DNA from: CAVPGP01 sp963704025
GTDB lineage: Bacteria > Actinomycetota > Thermoleophilia > Gaiellales > Gaiellaceae
NCBI GenBank assembly: GCA_963704025.1
Contig: CAVPGP010000002.1
Coordinates: 868,001 to 932,000, forward strand
Length of the DNA: 64,000 nt
Reading direction: 5' to 3'
The notes under the pieces are model-generated. The model was not told where the DNA came from and did not search any database. It worked only from the letters and a program-made list of their open reading frames with translations. Of this stretch, positions 1 through 9,351 are shown in pieces (within the stretch, counting starts at the first letter, position 1; each line of letters begins with the position of its first letter). The translations under genes were made by a program, and so were the position numbers.

Positions 1-606
1 TGTCTGCGGCTCCGGTCGCGTGACGAGCCTGTTGGCGCCCTGCTCGAGGAGACGCTTGCCGCCGATCGCGACCACGAGCTCGCTGACCCCAGTCACGAGG
101 GCGAATGCTGCGATCAGGGCGAGCAGCACGAGTGCGCCGTCGCCGGGCTTCGCGAACATCACGATCCCGAACAGGATCGAGACGAGGCCGCTGAGCACGA
201 GCAGCGCGCTGTCGCCGCCGTTCAGCGGAAGCAAGAACGCGCCGCCGATGGTGATGATCCCGATTGCCACCGCGTAGGCGCCGATCACGTACAGCAGCGC
301 GAGGGCGGAGATGTCGGGCCAGACCAGGACAATCACCCCGACGGCGACGCTGAGCAGGCTCGAGACGATGAGCCAGCCGCGTCCCTCCTTGACCGTCCCG
401 CTGATGATCGTGGCGAGCCCGACGACGCCGGTCGCGAGTGCATATGCACCGAACAGGATCGTCAGCGCAGACAGGCTGACGCCGGGCCAAACGAGGATGA
501 CCATGCCGAAGGCGATCGACAGAACGCCGTTGATCCCGAGCGCCCACCGGATCTTCTTCAGTTCGGTACCTGCTGTCTGCGCGGCTTCTTCGACGAACGA
601 GTCCAT
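1..606 (-). CDS. HdeD-like DUF308 membrane protein (3' end beyond window)
   Basis: The reading frame is open from an ATG at 606 to the window edge, 202 codons without a stop. It encodes repeated hydrophobic segments typical of the HdeD/DUF308 family, including two VWPG/VWPD-type turns and a C-terminal run reading IGGKRLLEQ. It is very similar to the intact 210-residue protein at 51457, so only a few C-terminal residues should be missing. HdeD of E. coli is an inner-membrane acid-resistance protein; the biochemical role of actinobacterial relatives is unknown. This is the first of four DUF308 copies in the window. No TGGCA array like that of the 51457 copy was seen upstream. Confidence 0.85.
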   Translation of the reverse strand, partial: MDSFVEEAAQTAGTELKKIRWALGINGVLSIAFGMVILVWPGVSLSALTILFGAYALATGVVGLATIISGTVKEGRGWLIVSSLLSVAVGVIVLVWPDISALALLYVIGAYAVAIGIITIGGAFLLPLNGGDSALLVLSGLVSILFGIVMFAKPGDGALVLLALIAAFALVTGVSELVVAIGGKRLLEQGANRLVTRPEPQT

Positions 607-919
607 CGATGACCTCCAGGTTGTGTTGACCCGTCGAATGTCGCGCAGCGGGCCGCGCTCGCGAATCGGTGACCGTGCTGACCGAGTGCGGAAACTCCGC
701 ACTGCTGCGTTGCCGTACCCGCCTGAGCCGAGCTTGAGCCGTGACGCGTCGAGGTTGACCCCTGCGCGGATGCCGCAGACGATCGAGTGGTCTTCGGATG
801 CCGAGACCGACCGATCTCGGCGAGAGTACACCCGTGTTGCAGCGCCTCATTCATGACGACCGCCGCCATGACGACCCCGCGGGTCTCGGCACGAGCGTCC
901 TTGCCGCAGGAGGAGAGCC
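607..919. other. Intergenic region between divergent genes
   Basis: This 313-base stretch separates the divergent HdeD-like gene and the FTR1-like gene. I see no conserved protein in any frame and no clear hairpin. It ends with an AGGAGG-like ribosome binding site for the GTG start at 920. It probably holds the two divergent promoters. Confidence 0.5.
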
Positions 920-1678
920 GTGAGCGCGAGCACGACTCTCATCCTCCTGGGGGCCTTCCTCGCAAGCGCGGTCGAGATGGTGGAGGCGCTGACGATCGTG
1001 CTCGGGGTCGGGGTCGTCCGCGGCTGGCGTTCGACGCTGATCGGCGTCGCGGCCGCCGCAATCGTGCTGGCGGTGCTGGTAGCAGCACTCGGGCCTGCTC
1101 TGAGTCACATCCCGATCGGCACGCTGCGCCTGGTGGTCGGCGCACTGCTGCTCGCGTTCGGACTGCAGTGGCTGCGTAAAGCGATCCTGCGCTCCAGTGG
1201 ATACAAGGCTCTGCACGACGAGGACGAGAGCTTCCGACAGGAGCGAGAACGGGCCGCCGCTGCCGGACAAGAGCCGAAGGCGGGGCTGGATTGGTACTCC
1301 TTCACCGTCGCGTTCAAGGGCGTGCTGCTCGAAGGGCTCGAGGTGGTCTTCATCGTGATCGCGTTCGGAAGCACCCAGGGTCGACTCGGGCTCGCCGCGG
1401 CCGGCGCCGCGGCAGCGGCCGTGGTCGTCGTCGTGGCGGGAGTCCTCGCGCAGGGACCGCTTTCGCGCGTGCCGGAGAACACGATCAAGTTCGGCGTGGG
1501 CATGCTGCTGACGAGCTTCGGCTGCTTTTGGAGCGCCGAGGGCGTCGGCGTCAGCTGGCCCGGCGACGAGCTGTCCCTGGTGGGTGTGATCGTCTTCTTC
1601 GCTCTCGTCTCGGCTGCGCTGGTGCGTGCTCTTCGCCGCCGGCGGACCGTGCTCGTCGTCGCAAAGGCCGAGGCATGA
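920..1678 (+). CDS. FTR1-like/COG4280-type integral membrane protein
   Basis: A 252-residue polytopic membrane protein with about six or seven hydrophobic segments. Two acidic intramembrane motifs stand out: VEMVEA (residues 18-23) and EGLE (138-141) inside LLEGLEVVFIV. They resemble the REGLE signatures of FTR1 iron permeases, so a cation-transport role is plausible but inferred. A charged loop at about residues 97-120 lies between the two halves. The GTG start at 920 is preceded by AGGAGG. Its stop overlaps the ATG of the next small membrane protein in an ATGA arrangement, so the two are translationally coupled. The substrate cannot be told from sequence. Confidence 0.7.
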   Translation: MSASTTLILLGAFLASAVEMVEALTIVLGVGVVRGWRSTLIGVAAAAIVLAVLVAALGPALSHIPIGTLRLVVGALLLAFGLQWLRKAILRSSGYKALHDEDESFRQERERAAAAGQEPKAGLDWYSFTVAFKGVLLEGLEVVFIVIAFGSTQGRLGLAAAGAAAAAVVVVVAGVLAQGPLSRVPENTIKFGVGMLLTSFGCFWSAEGVGVSWPGDELSLVGVIVFFALVSAALVRALRRRRTVLVVAKAEA

Positions 1679-1875
1679 GGTATCTCCGCTCGTTCGGCCG
1701 CTTCTGGTGGAACTTCATCGTCGGCGACGACTGGCGCGTGGCCGCAGGCATCGCCGTCGCGCTCGGGCTTACCTCACTGCTCACTCACGAGGGAATCGAC
1801 GCCTGGTGGCTGCTCCCGGTCGCCGTCGCCCTCCTGCTCGCCGAGTCGCTGCGGCGCGCCGTCCGAACCGGCTAG
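1675..1875 (+). CDS. Small membrane protein coupled to FTR1-like gene
   Basis: A 66-residue protein whose ATG overlaps the TGA of the upstream membrane protein (ATGA). It has a basic, aromatic N-terminus (MRYLRSFGRFWWNF) and two hydrophobic helices at about residues 22-36 and 43-58, followed by a basic tail. I do not recognise a named family. The coupling suggests a subunit or accessory peptide of the FTR1-like protein; that is inference from context only. Confidence 0.6.
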   Translation: MRYLRSFGRFWWNFIVGDDWRVAAGIAVALGLTSLLTHEGIDAWWLLPVAVALLLAESLRRAVRTG

Positions 1876-2106
1876 GCGCTTCCACAGCGCCGGCGGCCGT
1901 GACCCGCTGCTCCGACGAAAGCTCGTGCGGCTCCCGAGGCTGCGGGAACGTCAGCTCGCGCTCGGGCGGGTACGCGGCGGCGCGGTCGGACGGAGCCTCG
2001 CCCGAGCCACGCCGCACTCGCCCTGCTCGCGAGCCGGCGGACGTCGGATGATCGCAGCGCCTGCGAGCGAGCAGGCGAGCGCGTCCCGGCCCGGCACGGC
2101 CCGGCA

Positions 2107-3168
2107 CTAGCCGCGCTCGACCATGCGCTCGACCATGCGTCCCCAGCGCTCCTCGATCCGGCGGGTCTTCCAGACGACCACCGATAGAAGCCACGTGGCG
2201 ACGAAGAGCGCGACAACGACATAGCCGATCCGGCCGAAGTCCAGGTTGTCGAGGGCGCGCCAGAAGCCGGAGTTGAGCGAGAATTTCGCCGCCCCGACCT
2301 GCAGCAGCTCGATCGTCCCGATCAGGAGCGCGACGGCGACCGAGAGGCTGGTGACCGTGATGTTGTAGTAGACCTTGCGGACCGGGTTCGAGAACGCCCA
2401 GCCGTACGCCTGGCTCATGAAGGCGCCGTCTGCCGTGTCCATCAGGGACATGCCGGCGGCGAAGATGACCGGAAGCGAGACGATCGCGAGCAAGGGCACG
2501 TGGTGGGTCGCGACGCCGGCGGCCAGCGCGAGCAGGCCGATCTCCGTCGCGGTGTCGAAGCCCAGCCCGAACAAGACGCCCAGCGGGTACATCTTCCAGC
2601 TGGCATCGATCCTGTCGCCGAGCCGCTTGAGGAAGAAACGGCTCATCAGCCCCTGGTCGAGCAGCCGCCGCTCCAGCTGCTCCTTGTCGTAGCGGCCCGT
2701 CTTCATCTGCCGGAAGACGCGGACAATGTCGAAGAGGACGAGGAGGTTGAGGATCCCGATCAGGAGCAGGAACGTGCCCGAGACGGATGCGCCGATGGAG
2801 CCGCCGTAGTTCTGGAAGGCCGGGATGGCCGTGTTCACCGTCGCCGCCGCCACCGCCAACCCGCTCGCGAGCGCGAAGACGATCGTGGAGTGCCCGAGCG
2901 AGAAGAAGAAGCCGACCCCCAGCGAGCGCTTCCCGTCCTGGAGGAACTTCCGCGTCGTGTTGTCGATCGCGGCGATGTGGTCGGCGTCGAACGCATGCCG
3001 CAACCCGAACGTGTACGCCAGCGTCCCCAGCCCCGCCAGCGCCGGGTATCGCCGCGCATAGAAGAGGAACAGCCCCCAGCCCACCACGTGCAGCAACAGC
3101 ACCGCGCCACCGAAGAACGAGAGGCGCAGCCACTCCGGGCGGGTCAGGGCCTTGGTCCAGCGTTCCAT
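2107..3168 (-). CDS. NiCoT family nickel/cobalt permease
   Basis: A 353-residue membrane protein of the HoxN/HupN/NixA family, which imports Ni2+ or Co2+ for metalloenzymes. The family signatures are clear: RHAFDADHI at residues 57-65, LGHSTIVF at 91-98 and GFDTATEI at 203-210. The length is normal and there is no frameshift. No urease, hydrogenase or cobalamin gene lies nearby, so the metal cannot be assigned. I saw no recognisable NikR site or riboswitch in the short upstream gap. Confidence 0.93.
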   Translation of the reverse strand: MERWTKALTRPEWLRLSFFGGAVLLLHVVGWGLFLFYARRYPALAGLGTLAYTFGLRHAFDADHIAAIDNTTRKFLQDGKRSLGVGFFFSLGHSTIVFALASGLAVAAATVNTAIPAFQNYGGSIGASVSGTFLLLIGILNLLVLFDIVRVFRQMKTGRYDKEQLERRLLDQGLMSRFFLKRLGDRIDASWKMYPLGVLFGLGFDTATEIGLLALAAGVATHHVPLLAIVSLPVIFAAGMSLMDTADGAFMSQAYGWAFSNPVRKVYYNITVTSLSVAVALLIGTIELLQVGAAKFSLNSGFWRALDNLDFGRIGYVVVALFVATWLLSVVVWKTRRIEERWGRMVERMVERG

Positions 3169-3249
3169 CGGTTCCTCCTTCGGCGCGTTGACAGGACTGC
3201 TTCGCGCGCGGCAGCAGGTCGGTTCGGTGCCGGCCCGGAGCGGTTCAGG

Positions 3250-4452
3250 CTAGGACGCGACGAACGAGGCGAGACGCTCGATGCCGTCGTCGATCTGCGC
3301 CTCGTCGACGAGGCTGAACGACAGGCGGACGTTGTCCCCGCCGCGCCCGTCCGGATAGAACGGCGTGCCGGGGACGATGCCGAGGCCGTGCTCGACTGCC
3401 CGCCTGGCGAGATCTCCCGCGTCCACGCCGTCCGGCAGGGTCAGCCACGAGAAGAAGCCGCCCCGCGGCGAGGTCCAGCGCGTGCCCGCCGGCATCGAGC
3501 GCTCCAGCGCTGCCAGCAGGCGCTCGCACTTGCGCCGGTACAGCGATCGCGATTGAGCCAGCTGCTCGTCGATCCAGCCGCGGCGTACGTATTCCTCGAA
3601 CAGGCGCTGTCCCAGGGCGCCGGCGCACTGGTCGGTTGTCTGCTTCGCCGCGACCAGCTGCGCCGAGATCTCCGCCGGGCCGACGGCCCAGCCGAGGCGC
3701 ACGCCGGGGAAGAAGGTCTTCGAGGTCGTGCCCGCCTGCACGATGACCTCTGGCGCGAGGCTCCAGAGGCTCGGCGCGGCGTCGTCCTCGAAGCCGAGCT
3801 CGCGGTAGGCGACGTCCTCGACGATCAGGAAGCCGTACCGGCGCGCAAGCTCGACCAGGAGCCCGCGCCGTTCGCGGGAGAGGCTGACGCCCGCCGGGTT
3901 CTGGTGGTCGGGGATGGTGTAGACCAGCTTGGGACGCAGCCCGTGCGCGAGACGCCGCTCGAGCTCCTCGACCTCGAGGCCGTCCTCGTCCATCGGCACG
4001 GCCACGACCTCCGCCTCGAAGCCGCGGAACGCCATGATCGCGCCGAGGTACGTCGGGCCCTCGACGATCACGAGGTCGCCGCGGTCGAGGAACGACTTGC
4101 CGACGAGCTGGAGCGCCTCGATCGCGCCGCTCGTGATCAGCAGCTCGTCCGCGGCCGGACGTCGTCCCTGCACCGTCTCGAGCCTGCCCGCGAGCGCGTC
4201 GAGCGGGCCGGCCAGCCCCCGCGTCGGCGCGTACTGGAACGCGCTCGCCTCGCCTCCCGCGGCGAACTCCTCGAGCAGCGCCGCGGCCCGCTCGCGTGGA
4301 AACGTCGCGGGGTCGGGGAAGCCCCCGGCGAACGAGATCAGGCCGGGGACGCCCAGAAACGCGAGCACCGCCGCGATTCCTTCACCTACGTCCCCGCGCG
4401 TCCTGGCGGCGAAGAGCTCATGCCACCGTCGCGTCTCCGGCGTGACCGCCAT
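3250..4452 (-). CDS. PLP-dependent class I/II aminotransferase
   Basis: A 400-residue fold-type I aminotransferase close to the LysN/2-aminoadipate and MocR-type branch. PLP-binding features include PDHQNPAG (181-188), EDVAYRE (212-218) and the Schiff-base lysine K245 in GTTSKTFFPG. I chose the ATG at 4452: an in-frame ATG farther upstream would add 21 residues and run into the divergent cupin gene. The natural amino donor cannot be told from sequence. Confidence 0.88.
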   Translation of the reverse strand: MAVTPETRRWHELFAARTRGDVGEGIAAVLAFLGVPGLISFAGGFPDPATFPRERAAALLEEFAAGGEASAFQYAPTRGLAGPLDALAGRLETVQGRRPAADELLITSGAIEALQLVGKSFLDRGDLVIVEGPTYLGAIMAFRGFEAEVVAVPMDEDGLEVEELERRLAHGLRPKLVYTIPDHQNPAGVSLSRERRGLLVELARRYGFLIVEDVAYRELGFEDDAAPSLWSLAPEVIVQAGTTSKTFFPGVRLGWAVGPAEISAQLVAAKQTTDQCAGALGQRLFEEYVRRGWIDEQLAQSRSLYRRKCERLLAALERSMPAGTRWTSPRGGFFSWLTLPDGVDAGDLARRAVEHGLGIVPGTPFYPDGRGGDNVRLSFSLVDEAQIDDGIERLASFVAS

Positions 4453-4492
4453 CACCCGACTATAGATTCCGCGGGGACGAGAGGAGAGACAC

Positions 4493-4882
4493 GTGACCGA
4501 CCACAGTGCGGCCAAGGAGAGCGCGACCCGTTACCGCTGGGACGACATACCGAAGGAGACGCTCAAGCCCGACCTGCAGCGGCGCCTGATCTCCACGGAG
4601 CGCATGATGCTCGCGCACGTGTATCTCGAGCAGGGCTGCATCGTCCCGAAGCACGCGCACGAGAACGAGCAGCTGACCTACATCCTCGAAGGGGTGCTCC
4701 GGTTCTGGCTCGGCGACGACGAGTCGGAGCTCATCGACGTGTCCGCGGGCGAGGTGCTCCACATCCCCTCGCTTCTGCCCCACAAGGCCGAGGCGCTGGA
4801 GCGGACGCTCGACGTCGACATCTTCTGCCCGCCGCGGCAGGACTGGCTGGACGGCTCGGACGCCTATCTGCGACGCACGTGA
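4493..4882 (+). CDS. Single-domain cupin protein
   Basis: A 129-residue cupin. Motif 1 is seen as PKHAHENEQLTYILEG, with metal-binding His and Glu candidates, and motif 2 as HIPSLLPHKAEAL. Start is GTG at 4493 after a GAGGAGAG ribosome binding site. It is transcribed away from the aminotransferase. Single cupins of this type are usually small metal-dependent enzymes or sugar/amino-acid binding proteins; the substrate is not predictable. It converges with the drug-exporter gene, leaving only about 10 bases between the stops. Confidence 0.8.
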   Translation: MTDHSAAKESATRYRWDDIPKETLKPDLQRRLISTERMMLAHVYLEQGCIVPKHAHENEQLTYILEGVLRFWLGDDESELIDVSAGEVLHIPSLLPHKAEALERTLDVDIFCPPRQDWLDGSDAYLRRT

Positions 4883-4892
4883 GCGCGCGCCT

Positions 4893-6361
4893 CTAGTCGG
4901 CCTCCGCGACGGCGGGAGCGCCCGCCGCCCCCTCGTGCTCCGCCGCCGGCGATCCCACACCTGCGCGGAGGAAGACGGCGCCGACTGCGGCCGCCGCGGC
5001 CGCGAAGAGCGCACCGACGAGGAACGCGGCGTGGTAGCCGCCGTTGAGCGCGGCGAGCGGACCGTCGCCCGAGGCGCTGCAGGCTGTCGGTGCGGGAGGC
5101 GGCGAGGCTGGCGAGGATGGCGAGGCCGAGCGCGCCGCCCATCATGAACGCGGTGTTGACGACGCCGGAGGCGAGCCCGGACTCGCTCGGCTCGACGTCG
5201 CTCATGGCCGCGAGCAGCACCGGGTTGAACGCCATGCCGGCGCCGAAGCCGAGCAGGATCATGCTCGGGAGCACGTCGACGACGAAGTTGCCGTCCACCG
5301 GAGCGCGCGCGAAGAGCAGCGAGCCCGACGGCGGCGAGGAGCAGGCCGGTCGCGAGCGGCGGCTTGATGCCGAAGCGCATGACGAGCTTCGCGGAGAGGC
5401 CGAGCGAGAACGCCGCCCATGATCAGGTTCGCCGGCAGGAAGGCGAGGCCGACCTGCGAGCGGGCTGTAGCCGAGCACCAGCTGGAGGTAGAGCGCCGAG
5501 AGGAAGAACCAGGCGAACATGGCCGCGGCCCAGAGGACGCCGACGACGTTCGCGGTCGCGACGTTGCGCAGCCGGAAGAGCCCGAGCGGCACGAGCGGCG
5601 AGCGGACGCGCGCCTCGATGACGAGGAAGAGCAGCGAGCAGCGCCGCGGCGGCCGCGAGCAGGCCGAGCGTCTGCGCGAGTCGTCCAGCCGACGTCGTTG
5701 CCGTTCACGATCGCGTAGACGGCGAGCATCAGCGCGGTCGTGACGGTGACCGCGCCGGCGACGTCGAGGCGCCCGGCCGCCGCCGTGCCGCGCGCGGCCG
5801 GCAGCAGCCTCAGCGAGAGAGCGAAGACGACGATCCCGATCGGGCACGTTGACGAGGAAGATCCAGTGCCAGTTGAGCGTGTCCGTGAGGACACCGCCGA
5901 GGAGCACGCCGATGACTGCCGCCGCCGGCCATGACGAAGCCGAAGACGCCCATCGCCTTCGCCCGCTCGGCCGGCTCGGTGAACAGGTTCATGATCAGCG
6001 AGAGCGCGACCGCCGAGACGATCGCGCCGCCGAGCCCCTGCACCGCCCGCGCAGCGACGAGGAGCCCCTGCGTGGTCGAGAGGCCGCAGGCGAGCGAGGC
6101 GAGCGTGAAGAGCGAGATGCCGATCAGGAACAGCCGCCGGTGCCCGTAGAGGTCGCCCAGCCGGCCGCCGAGCAGCAGGAAGCCGCCGAAGGTGAGCAGG
6201 TAGGCGTTCACGACCCAGGCGAGCGAGGTCTGCGAGAAGCCGAGATCCTCCCGGATCGACGGCAGCGCGACGTTCACGATCGTCGTGTCGAGCACGATCA
6301 TCAGGTCGCCGAGGCAGAGGACGATCAGCGCGAGCCAGCGGGTGCGGTTGTCCAAGGTCAT
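4893..6361 (-). pseudogene. DHA2-type MFS drug exporter, interrupted by several frameshifts
   Basis: Read across frames, this encodes an almost complete 14-TM EmrB/QacA-like major facilitator of about 489 residues. The N-terminus (from 6361) carries the motif D1-like stretch LDTTIVNVALPSI and motif A-like GRLGDLYGHRR. Later parts such as NWHWIFLVNVP, GFGAGMAFNPVL and the end near 4895 each lie in other frames. At least six single-base shifts occur, yet the protein sequence stays conserved between them. That pattern suits recent decay or, more likely, sequencing indels in GC-rich DNA. If intact it would be a proton-coupled efflux pump. No TetR or MarR partner lies next to it. Confidence 0.75.
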
Positions 6362-6478
6362 CGGTCTCGTCTCTTCCTTTCGATCACTCGTTTCCGTTCG
6401 AAGTTGGACCGCCCCCCGGAGCCGAACTCATCGGTCGGGCTCCGATGAGTTTCCCCGGCCGAAACGGTCTCTCTACCG

Positions 6479-6751
6479 ATGGCCGGGTGGAGTCCAGGCA
6501 TGATCGTCTGCGACGTGGGAGCGTTGTGCCCCGACGCGGTCACGATCGACGCACTCGCCCGGCTCCAGCTCGCCGCCCGGCGTCGTGGCCTCGAGATCCG
6601 CATCCGCAACGCCTCGCGCGAGCTGCAGGAGCTGCTCGCCTTCTTCGGCCTCGCCGACGTCCTACGCGTCGAGCCGGGGAGGCAGGCCGAAGACCGGGAA
6701 GAGCGTCTCCGTGTCGAGGAAGAAGCTGAATTCGACGATCCTTCCCTCTGA
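6479..6751 (+). CDS. Small STAS-domain protein paired with sigma factor
   Basis: A 90-residue protein with the pattern of small actinobacterial STAS (anti-sigma antagonist-like) proteins: VCDVGALCPDAVTIDALARL, then a basic stretch, and a leucine-rich ELLAFFGLADVL segment. The last ~25 residues (PGRQAEDREERLRVEEEAEF) are encoded exactly antisense to the C-terminus of the convergent sigma factor. From memory, related STAS proteins in other actinobacteria have the same charged tail in the same antisense arrangement. An alternative start is the ATG at 6500, directly before the conserved VCDVG. A role in controlling the neighbouring sigma factor is likely but inferred. Confidence 0.72.
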   Translation: MAGWSPGMIVCDVGALCPDAVTIDALARLQLAARRRGLEIRIRNASRELQELLAFFGLADVLRVEPGRQAEDREERLRVEEEAEFDDPSL

Positions 6752-7651
6752 GAACCGGAGGACCTGGAGCGCCCACGGGTCGTAGCCGCCCGCCTCGCTC
6801 GGCTTGTACTGCCCGTAGGCAGGCGACCCGTTCGCGCCGAGCGTCGGGACGAGCCGCGAGCCGCGACAGCCGGCCCCCGGGCCGAACCACCAGGTGAGGA
6901 TGTCGCCGCGACCGCGCAGCCACATGTCGTACGGCGGCATCGACTGCGTCGCGTCCTCCTGGATCAGCGACGTGAGCGCGTCCATGTCGTAGTGCTCGAA
7001 CGCCGTGACGTAGCGGGTCAGCAGAGCGTGTTCCGCCTCGTCGAGCTCGGTCGACGTGTTGGCCGCGCTGACGTCGCTCGCGGCGAGCGTCGCCCGGGCC
7101 CGCTGGAGCGCGCTGTTGACGGAGGCGACGCTGGTGTCGAGGAGCTCTGCCACCTCGGCCGCCTGCCAGCGCAGCACCTCACAGAGAATCAGCACGGCGC
7201 GCTGGCGCGGCGGCAGGTGCTGGAGCGCCGCGATGAATGCGAGCCGGATCGTCTCGCGCGCGGCCGCGACCTCCGCGGGATCTCCCTCCGGCACGACGAG
7301 CCCATCCGGCATCGGCTGGATCCACGTCGCCTCGGGCAGCGTCCTCAGGTTGGACTCGACGGGAGCCTGCGCCGGCCCGAGGTCCATGGGGCGCGCGCGC
7401 CGCTCCCTCCCGTTCAGCATGTCGAGGCACACGTTTGTCGCGATGCGGTAGAGCCACGAGCGCAGCGCCGCGCGGCCCTCGAAGCGGTCGAAGCCCCGCC
7501 AGGCTCTGAGGAGCGTCTCCTGCACGGCGTCTTCCGCCTCTGCCGAGCCGAGCATCCGGTAGCAGTACGCGGTCAGCTCGACTCGATGCTGCTCGAGCGC
7601 CTGCTCCACATCGCCCGAGCCGGGAGTAACGGTGCGCTGTGATTCCTGCAC
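6662..7651 (-). CDS. ECF sigma-70 factor with SnoaL-like C-terminus (SigG-like)
   Basis: A 329-residue sigma factor. Region 2 includes AEDAVQETLLRAWRGFDRF, region 4 includes LPPRQRAVLILCEVLRW and the helix AELLDTSVASVNSALQRA. The C-terminal ~130 residues form the SnoaL/NTF2-like domain typical of SigG/ECF41-type factors (YDMDALTSLIQEDATQSMPP), thought to regulate activity. The in-frame start is GTG at 7651. An ATG at 7660 is one base out of frame; comparison with the duplicated 5' end near 9351 suggests one base is missing just after that ATG, so the true start may be 7660. It lies 74 bases downstream of the hydrolase gene on the same strand, so they may share a transcript. Confidence 0.88.
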   Translation of the reverse strand: MQESQRTVTPGSGDVEQALEQHRVELTAYCYRMLGSAEAEDAVQETLLRAWRGFDRFEGRAALRSWLYRIATNVCLDMLNGRERRARPMDLGPAQAPVESNLRTLPEATWIQPMPDGLVVPEGDPAEVAAARETIRLAFIAALQHLPPRQRAVLILCEVLRWQAAEVAELLDTSVASVNSALQRARATLAASDVSAANTSTELDEAEHALLTRYVTAFEHYDMDALTSLIQEDATQSMPPYDMWLRGRGDILTWWFGPGAGCRGSRLVPTLGANGSPAYGQYKPSEAGGYDPWALQVLRFSEGRIVEFSFFLDTETLFPVFGLPPRLDA

Positions 7652-7725
7652 CAGGGCATGGTAGGCGCTGGAGTGGAGGCTCCGACGAGGGAGGCGTCTC
7701 CTCGGCTCTCCGGCACGTGCCGGGA

Positions 7726-8985
7726 TCACGCGTCCTTCAGGAGTGCGCCGTCGAGGAACGCGATCACGCGCCGCTCGTACTCGGCCGGACGGCTGTCGAT
7801 CCCGCCCGTGTGCGACGCGCCCGGGACCTCCCAGAGCGCCTTCGGCTCGCCCGCGGCGGCGTAGTAGCCCGGGGTGAGCTCGACCACGTTCGGCTGATCG
7901 TGCTCCCCGTAGATGAAGAGCACCGGTCGGGGCGCGATGCGGGGGACGAGGTCCTTCAGGTTCGGGGGCGGCGCCTGGTTCGAGAACACGGCGGTTCCCG
8001 CCGAGACGACGAGCGACGACGGGATCTCCCACCACTTTGCGGAGCCGGACCGCGCAAGATCCTCGCGGACCGAACGGGCTCCCGCGCCGTCGGACACGAT
8101 CGCCTTGAGGCCGTCGGACTCGGCCGCCGTCTGAAGGAGCGTCTCGCCGCCGACGGAGAGCCCGATGCCGCCGATCCGGTCGCGGTCGACGTCGCGGCGG
8201 TGCTGCAAGAACGCGACGGCGGCCTTCAGATCGTTGTCTGCCGCCCAGCCGAAGGCATTCGGGTCGCCTTCGCTCTCTCCCTCGCCCCGCCGATCGAAGA
8301 GCAGGACGCCGTAGCCGTGGCGCACGAGCATCCGCGCGGCCCGCTGCGATCCCGACCGGCCGGGAGCCGCGATGACGGCGGCGCGGTTCCTCGACGGCAC
8401 GTACCAGCCTCTGAGCGTCAACCCGTCGCCGGTCGTGAACGACACCCGTTCGTAGGGCGCGCCGAGCCTGGCAGGAGGGACAACTGCGCGCGCGGCATGG
8501 GTGAACACGTACGAGATCGCGAAGGGGAGCACGACGACGTATGTGGCGACCACCGCCGCCACGACCAAGACGAGCCGGCGTAGGCACCGGCGGAGGAGAG
8601 TGCCGTCTCTCCGTCGCGTCCTCCAGAGGGTGGCGGCCCCGAGCGAGACGAGGAGCAGGCCGGCCGCGATCGCCAGCAGCCCGGTGTAGTCGTCGCCGGA
8701 AGGCCCGACCTTCAGGGAGTAGTAGCCGGCCTCGCCGACGCCGGCCACGATCCCGAAGAGCCCGACCGTGAGTGCGATCGTCGCGCGGAGACCCGCACGC
8801 AGACGTGGGTACGCCACCGCCACGGCGACGAGCGCGGCGAGCGGAACAAGGCCGCTGACCAAGTGATCGGTAGACGAGGTTCCCGGCTGCGGCTGGAGAA
8901 AGCTGTCGTCGAGGACGTGGACGGCGATGCCGACGATGCCGACCAAGGCGAGCGTCGTCTCGCGCTGGGCGGCTCTTATCGGCAT
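7726..8985 (-). CDS. Alpha/beta hydrolase with N-terminal membrane domain
   Basis: A 419-residue protein. The first ~170 residues hold about five hydrophobic helices; the remainder is an alpha/beta hydrolase with FDRRGEGES, the nucleophile elbow GLSVGG and a C-terminal ASHTGG that likely supplies the catalytic His. This matches S33/dienelactone-hydrolase-like enzymes anchored to the membrane with the catalytic domain after the last helix. Substrate unknown. It precedes the sigma factor gene on the same strand. Confidence 0.83.
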   Translation of the reverse strand: MPIRAAQRETTLALVGIVGIAVHVLDDSFLQPQPGTSSTDHLVSGLVPLAALVAVAVAYPRLRAGLRATIALTVGLFGIVAGVGEAGYYSLKVGPSGDDYTGLLAIAAGLLLVSLGAATLWRTRRRDGTLLRRCLRRLVLVVAAVVATYVVVLPFAISYVFTHAARAVVPPARLGAPYERVSFTTGDGLTLRGWYVPSRNRAAVIAAPGRSGSQRAARMLVRHGYGVLLFDRRGEGESEGDPNAFGWAADNDLKAAVAFLQHRRDVDRDRIGGIGLSVGGETLLQTAAESDGLKAIVSDGAGARSVREDLARSGSAKWWEIPSSLVVSAGTAVFSNQAPPPNLKDLVPRIAPRPVLFIYGEHDQPNVVELTPGYYAAAGEPKALWEVPGASHTGGIDSRPAEYERRVIAFLDGALLKDA

Positions 8986-9006
8986 CTCTCAGGGTCGTTC
9001 ATCCGG

Positions 9007-9351
9007 CTAGCCGGAGGGCACGATCGCCGGGGGCACCTCGACCTTCTCGTCCGAGCTGCTGTGGCTGCCGTGGTCGAGGTGGGGCAGCCACTCCAGCCAC
9101 TTCGGCAGATACCAGTTCCAGTCGCCGAGCAGCTTCATCGATGCAGGCAGCAGGATCGCGCGCACGATCGTGGCGTCGAGCAGTACGGCGATCGCGAGGC
9201 CGATCCCGAACTGCTTCAGGAAGAGCACCGAGAGCGTGCCGAAGATCGAAAACACGCCGATCATCACGATCGCCGCGTGCTGCTCGAGCGTGCGCTCGAG
9301 CCCCTCGGTGTCACGGTTGAGGGTGCGCGACGACTCCTGCACTCGGGTCAT
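9007..9351 (-). pseudogene. Chimeric remnant: sigma-factor 5' end joined to MMPL C-terminus
   Basis: A 114-codon frame in two unrelated parts. Residues 1-26 (MTRVQESSRTLNRD then TEGLERTLEQHA) match the N-terminus of the sigma factor at 7651 (VQESQRTVTPGSG, VEQALEQHR), and the DNA upstream of the ATG also matches for about 30 bases. From residue 27 on it is the tail of an MMPL/RND-type transporter: FGIGLAIAVLLDATIVRAIL, then LLGDWNWYLPKWLEWLP. It therefore looks like a deletion that fused a second sigma gene copy to an MMPL gene. The product is unlikely to be functional. Confidence 0.75.
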
